NCBI RefSeq assembly: GCF_017654315.1
Contig: NZ_CP072203.1
Coordinates: 744,001 to 808,000 of the forward strand
Length of the DNA: 64,000 bases
Source of the DNA: Gordonia polyisoprenivorans
GTDB taxonomy: Bacteria > Actinomycetota > Actinomycetes > Mycobacteriales > Mycobacteriaceae
Direction of reading: 5' to 3'
Below the pieces are notes generated by a model. It was given only the letters and a program-made list of their open reading frames with translations. It was not told the origin of the DNA and searched no databases. The translations under genes and the position numbers were made by a program. Positions 63,184 through 64,000 of the stretch are shown here, in pieces. Position 1 is the stretch's first letter; every line of letters begins with the position of its first letter.

Positions 63184-64000
63184 TCAGCCCTGCCCGGTCT
63201 CGTCGTCGGTGGTCCCGGACCGCATCATCGCCAGTCCCAGGCCGGTGATGCCCAGCACACCGACGAAGATGGCGACACCGCTCCAGCCGAACGACGAGAA
63301 CACCAGGCCGCCAACGGCTCCCACCACGGAGCTGCCGAGGTAGTAGTGGAACAGGTACAACGACGACGCCTCGGCGCGATGGGTGGTGGCCCGCGCCGAC
63401 ACCGCGCCGCTCGCCACCGAGTGTGCCCCGAAGAAGCCCGCGGTGAACAGGAACATGCCCACCAGTACCGACCAGAGATGTTCGGGGACAGTGATTCCCA
63501 GGCCGGTGAGCATCACCACGATCGAGGCGGCGAGCACCGGACGGCGGCCGATGCGGTCGCCGAGCCGGCCGGCCAGCGCCGAGGAAGTGGTGCCGGCGAG
63601 GTACATGAAGAAGATCGACGCGATCACCGCCTCGCCGAGGTCGAACGGACTCTGCAGCAGCCGATAGGTGAGGTAGTTGTAGACCGTCACGAAGCCACCC
63701 ATCAACACGAAACCGATGAAGAACAGCGGCAGTAAACGGCGATCGGCGAGGTGTGACAAGAGGTTTCGCGCGGTGGCCGACGGGGATACCCGACGCGGGG
63801 TGAAGAATCGGGACGCCGGGATCGTCCGCCAGAAGAGCAGCGCGAAACCGAGTGAGGCCAGACACGCGATCTCCAGTGCCCACTGCCACGACATCACGTC
63901 GACGGCGAACCCGGGGATGAGCCGGCCGACGAGACCGCCGATGGTGGTGCCCGCGACGTAGCGGCCCATCGCGGTGCCCAACGAGCGGCCCTCGACCTCC
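63184..64000 (-). CDS. MFS transporter, 3' part
   Basis: At least 271 residues are visible and the frame stays open to the window edge (EVEGRSLGTAMGRYVAGTTI at the visible start), so the N-terminal half lies outside. At least seven hydrophobic helices are present, plus the cytoplasmic MFS loop motif ALAGRLGDRIGRRPVLAAS. The pattern recalls the YnfM/arabinose-efflux-like drug exporter subgroup. The direction of transport and substrate are not known. It is convergent with the DsrE gene. Confidence 0.88.
   Translation of the reverse strand, partial: EVEGRSLGTAMGRYVAGTTIGGLVGRLIPGFAVDVMSWQWALEIACLASLGFALLFWRTIPASRFFTPRRVSPSATARNLLSHLADRRLLPLFFIGFVLMGGFVTVYNYLTYRLLQSPFDLGEAVIASIFFMYLAGTTSSALAGRLGDRIGRRPVLAASIVVMLTGLGITVPEHLWSVLVGMFLFTAGFFGAHSVASGAVSARATTHRAEASSLYLFHYYLGSSVVGAVGGLVFSSFGWSGVAIFVGVLGITGLGLAMMRSGTTDDETGQG

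Overview
The window is a 64 kb high-GC actinobacterial chromosome segment, most likely from Gordonia or a close relative. Four things suggest this: mycothiol-dependent genes, a SigK/RskA operon in the same gene order as Mycobacterium tuberculosis Rv0449c-Rv0444c, an acetone monooxygenase that reads like AcmA of Gordonia sp. TY-5, and clusters of Gordonia/Rhodococcus-type intergenic repeats. I saw no rRNA or tRNA gene, CRISPR array or intact insertion sequence. Everything reported comes from reading the sequence; no database search was run.

Layout. 1-8 kb: the end of nagA, a surface DUF6777-type protein, DinB and flavin-binding proteins, an AMP-dependent acyl-CoA synthetase, a GAF-LuxR regulator, a GNAT acetyltransferase and an IclR regulator. 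8.3-11.1 kb: 4-hydroxybenzoate hydroxylase (pobA) divergent from an aldehyde dehydrogenase, with a perfect palindrome between them. 11.2-12.2 kb: two divergent small proteins sharing one C-terminal motif. 12.2-21.6 kb: an acetone/2-propanol module, made of an AcoR-like regulator, acmA, acmB, a secondary alcohol dehydrogenase, a kinase-LuxR hybrid, and then a mycothiol-dependent formaldehyde dehydrogenase with a metallo-hydrolase. The Baeyer-Villiger route from acetone releases methanol, so the formaldehyde genes next door make metabolic sense.

22.5-44.8 kb holds a choline and glycine-betaine catabolic region in two minus-strand operons. betB, an APC permease, a choline dehydrogenase-like GMC enzyme and a cNMP/CBS/DUF294 protein form the first. 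gbcA-gbcB-soxB-soxD-soxA-soxG-purU-dimethylglycine dehydrogenase, probably ending with an IclR regulator, form the second. Together they would take choline through betaine, dimethylglycine and sarcosine to glycine. Both operon promoters carry the same ungapped 44-bp element just downstream of a matching -35/-10 pair, which suggests a common repressor. Between the operons lie a SulP transporter and an ATP-dependent DNA ligase.

45-51 kb: the FAD oxidoreductase-DUF1365-ufaA1-DUF1295-sigK-rskA operon, in which every junction is an overlap and a SigK-like promoter sits at its head. 51-56 kb: a YccF protein, a GAF regulator, an acetaldehyde-type dehydrogenase with its DUF779 partner, and a secreted protein. 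57-61.3 kb: a PIG-L deacetylase, an Lrp regulator, a transketolase-like 2-oxoacid dehydrogenase E1, a 32-residue remnant of its E2, and a truncated second copy of the start of the PIG-L gene. This marks a local rearrangement. 61.4-64 kb: a hydrolase-LuxR fusion, a DsrE protein and a partial MFS transporter.

The dispersed repeats lie between convergent gene ends: four clusters of a ~44-bp alternating repeat and two copies of an ~80-bp hairpin element. This pattern suggests bidirectional termination or selective tolerance.
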